From: Pseudomonadota bacterium
GTDB lineage: Bacteria > Pseudomonadota > Alphaproteobacteria > Rhizobiales > Rhizobiaceae
Assembly: GCA_023433855.1 (NCBI GenBank)
Contig: JAEYTV010000144.1
Coordinates: 1 to 16,943, forward strand
Direction of reading: 5' to 3'
Length of the DNA stretch: 16,943 nt
Positions 15,752 through 16,943 of this stretch are shown here, piece by piece (position 1 is the first letter of the stretch; every line of letters starts with the position of its first letter). The translations under genes were made by a program, and so were the position numbers. The notes below the pieces were generated by a model that was given only the letters and a program-made list of their open reading frames with translations, searched no databases and was not told the DNA's origin.

Positions 15752-16222
15752 ATGGCGGGCGTCGAATACCATTTCGAGGATTTCTCCGCGGGCCGGTCGT
15801 TCCCGCTCGCCGAGAAGCTTGTGAGTGCCGACGAGATCGTCGAATTCGCATCCGAGTTCGATCCGCAGCCTATGCACCTGTCCGAAGAAGCGGGAAAGGC
15901 GAGCATCCTCGGCGGTCTGTCGGCATCGGGTTGGCATACGGCCAGCATGTTCATGCGCATGATGTTCGACGGCTGGCTGTCACGCTCCTCGTCTGAAGGC
16001 TCTCCCGGCATCGAGTTCATGGAGTGGAAGAAGCCGGTGCTTGCCGGCGACACTCTCTCGGGTCGTTCCACAGTCCTCGAATCTCGGACGCTGCGCTCGC
16101 GGCCGGGCATCGGCCTCGTCAAATTCCTCCATGAGGTGGAAAACCAGCGCGGCCAGATCGTCATGCGTGGCGAGAACCCGATCATGATGCGCCTCAAGGA
16201 TGCCGGAACGGGCGCGGCATGA
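15752..16222 (+). CDS. MaoC family dehydratase (first of a tandem pair)
   Basis: 156-residue single hot-dog domain. The hydratase 2 motif is present as FASEFDPQPMH (32-42), with catalytic Asp37 and His42, followed by the GGLSASGWHTASM block (54-66) that lines the acyl pocket. The typical reaction is reversible hydration of a trans-2-enoyl thioester; the acyl chain cannot be predicted. GGGAGGG precedes the ATG. It starts 21 bases after ychF and overlaps the next MaoC gene by four bases (ATGA), so the two are almost certainly translated together. Both genes keep the catalytic pair, unlike many split MaoC heterodimers in which one partner is degenerate. Confidence 0.9.
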   Translation: MAGVEYHFEDFSAGRSFPLAEKLVSADEIVEFASEFDPQPMHLSEEAGKASILGGLSASGWHTASMFMRMMFDGWLSRSSSEGSPGIEFMEWKKPVLAGDTLSGRSTVLESRTLRSRPGIGLVKFLHEVENQRGQIVMRGENPIMMRLKDAGTGAA

Positions 16223-16731
16223 GACTGATCGAACTCTCCCCGCCGGGCAATAAGGTCATCACAGGCACACTCCTCTTTACCGCCGAGGACATCATCCGTT
16301 TCGCCAGGAGGTTCGACCCTCAGCCGTTTCACATCGACGCTGAAGCGGCGACGAACTATGTCTTCGGCGCCCTATGCGCCTCCGGCTGGCATACATGCGC
16401 CGGCTGGATGAAGACCTATATCGCCTACTGGACAAAGGAGGTGTCGCGGCTCGAAAGCGAAGGGCTCGTGGCACCGAAGCTTGGGCCGTCCGCCGGGTTC
16501 CGCAACCTGCAATGGCTGCGGCCCGTCTATGCCGGCGACAGCGTCACCTATTCCGTTTCGCTCGTCGATAGCCGCCCCCTCACCTCTCGCCCGGGCACCT
16601 GGATCAACAGGACCTTCTGTGACGGCGTGAACCAGAACGGTGATACGGTGATGCGCTACGAAGGCACGGTTCTCGAGTTTGCTCAGGATGCTGCCGCTAC
16701 ACCTGGTCCCGACAGGTCGGGGGCAGCCTAG
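16219..16731 (+). CDS. MaoC family dehydratase (second of a tandem pair)
   Basis: 170-residue hot-dog protein with FARRFDPQPFH (28-38), catalytic Asp33 and His38, and GALCASGWHTCAGWM (54-68 region). Compared with the upstream gene it has an insertion around TKEVSRLESEGLVAPKLGPS (78-100 region) and a longer tail rich in Ala and Pro. The shared FDPQP and ASGWHT words show that the two genes are homologous, probably an old duplication. Its ATG lies inside the stop region of the previous gene (ATGA), giving translational coupling and suggesting a heterodimer or mixed assembly. It converges with apt, 57 bases away. Confidence 0.9.
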   Translation: MRLIELSPPGNKVITGTLLFTAEDIIRFARRFDPQPFHIDAEAATNYVFGALCASGWHTCAGWMKTYIAYWTKEVSRLESEGLVAPKLGPSAGFRNLQWLRPVYAGDSVTYSVSLVDSRPLTSRPGTWINRTFCDGVNQNGDTVMRYEGTVLEFAQDAAATPGPDRSGAA

Positions 16732-16788
16732 CTTCTCCCCTGCCGGCTCCCCGCGCGATGCCTACAGTCCTCGGTGCGGTTGGCCGGA

Positions 16789-16943
16789 TCAGTGCCCCGC
16801 GAACTCCACGAGCGTCCTCACCTCGACCCCCAGAGCCTCCAGCCGCTTGCGACCCCCCAGGTCGGGCAAGTCGATGACGAAGCACGCCGAGACGATCTCG
16901 GCCCCCAGTTGCCGGATCAGCTTGACCGCGCCTTCGGCCGTAC
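16789..16943 (-). CDS. apt: Adenine phosphoribosyltransferase, C-terminal part (runs off the window)
   Basis: The minus strand from the window edge to the TGA at 16791-16789 is open for 51 codons and reads as the end of Apt: [14 protein letters not shown], then [17 protein letters not shown], then a last strand [12 protein letters not shown]. The [14 protein letters not shown] stretch is characteristic of the Apt C-terminus. The enzyme converts adenine and PRPP to AMP. The catalytic PRPP loop and the start lie outside the window, so activity cannot be judged. It is convergent with the second MaoC gene. Confidence 0.9.
   Translation of the reverse strand, partial: TAEGAVKLIRQLGAEIVSACFVIDLPDLGGRKRLEALGVEVRTLVEFAGH

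Noticed and set aside
14606..15937. Open frame of 443 codons on the minus strand across ychF.
   Set aside because: It is an antisense shadow of the well-supported ychF frame, a common effect of high GC content.

Overview
This window looks like a chromosomal segment of an alphaproteobacterium, most likely in the Rhizobiaceae. The evidence is the high GC content, the protein sequences (an Lgt, ClpS2-type ClpS, L25/Ctc, Pth with a long C-terminal tail and PrmB of rhizobial type) and a gene order that I recall as rhizobial core: lgt - MidA-like - pgeF - M24 protein - lipoprotein - prs ... rplY ... pth - ychF - two MaoC genes - apt. No rRNA, tRNA, CRISPR array, insertion sequence or phage gene was seen. 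It is mostly core genome with a few accessory genes.

Layout. Bases 1-114 hold no gene I can support. Bases 115-6110 (all +): lgt (prolipoprotein diacylglyceryl transferase), a MidA/NDUFAF7-type methyltransferase, pgeF, an M24-fold protein that has lost the usual metal ligands, an unassigned lipoprotein with a good promoter of its own, and prs (PRPP synthase). Bases 6111-7075 (+): a lipoprotein with two four-cysteine Kazal-like inhibitor domains, then a small two-CxxC zinc-ribbon-like protein. Bases 7076-7980 (+): rplY, with a probable promoter, a structured 5' leader and a clear intrinsic terminator. Bases 8137-11306 (+): a membrane HAMP-PAS-GGDEF-EAL protein followed closely by an orphan periplasmic solute-binding protein, placed between rplY and pth. 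Bases 11386-14115 (+): pth, an MpaB/DUF2236 family protein, and prmB. clpS (ClpS2 type, -) lies convergent to prmB and divergent from ychF (+). Two overlapping MaoC hot-dog genes follow ychF, and the C-terminal end of apt (-) closes the window. No gene-free stretch exceeds about 250 bases.

How the genes work together. One theme is protein synthesis and quality control: rplY, pth, prmB, ychF and clpS. A second is the envelope: Lgt lipidates lipoproteins, two predicted lipoproteins lie in the same window, and PgeF edits peptidoglycan precursors. The most interesting candidate system is the c-di-GMP enzyme plus binding-protein pair, built like NspS-MbaA, in which the periplasmic protein could act as a ligand sensor instead of a transporter component. 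The two-headed Kazal-like lipoprotein and the leader hairpin of rplY are the next most distinctive items.
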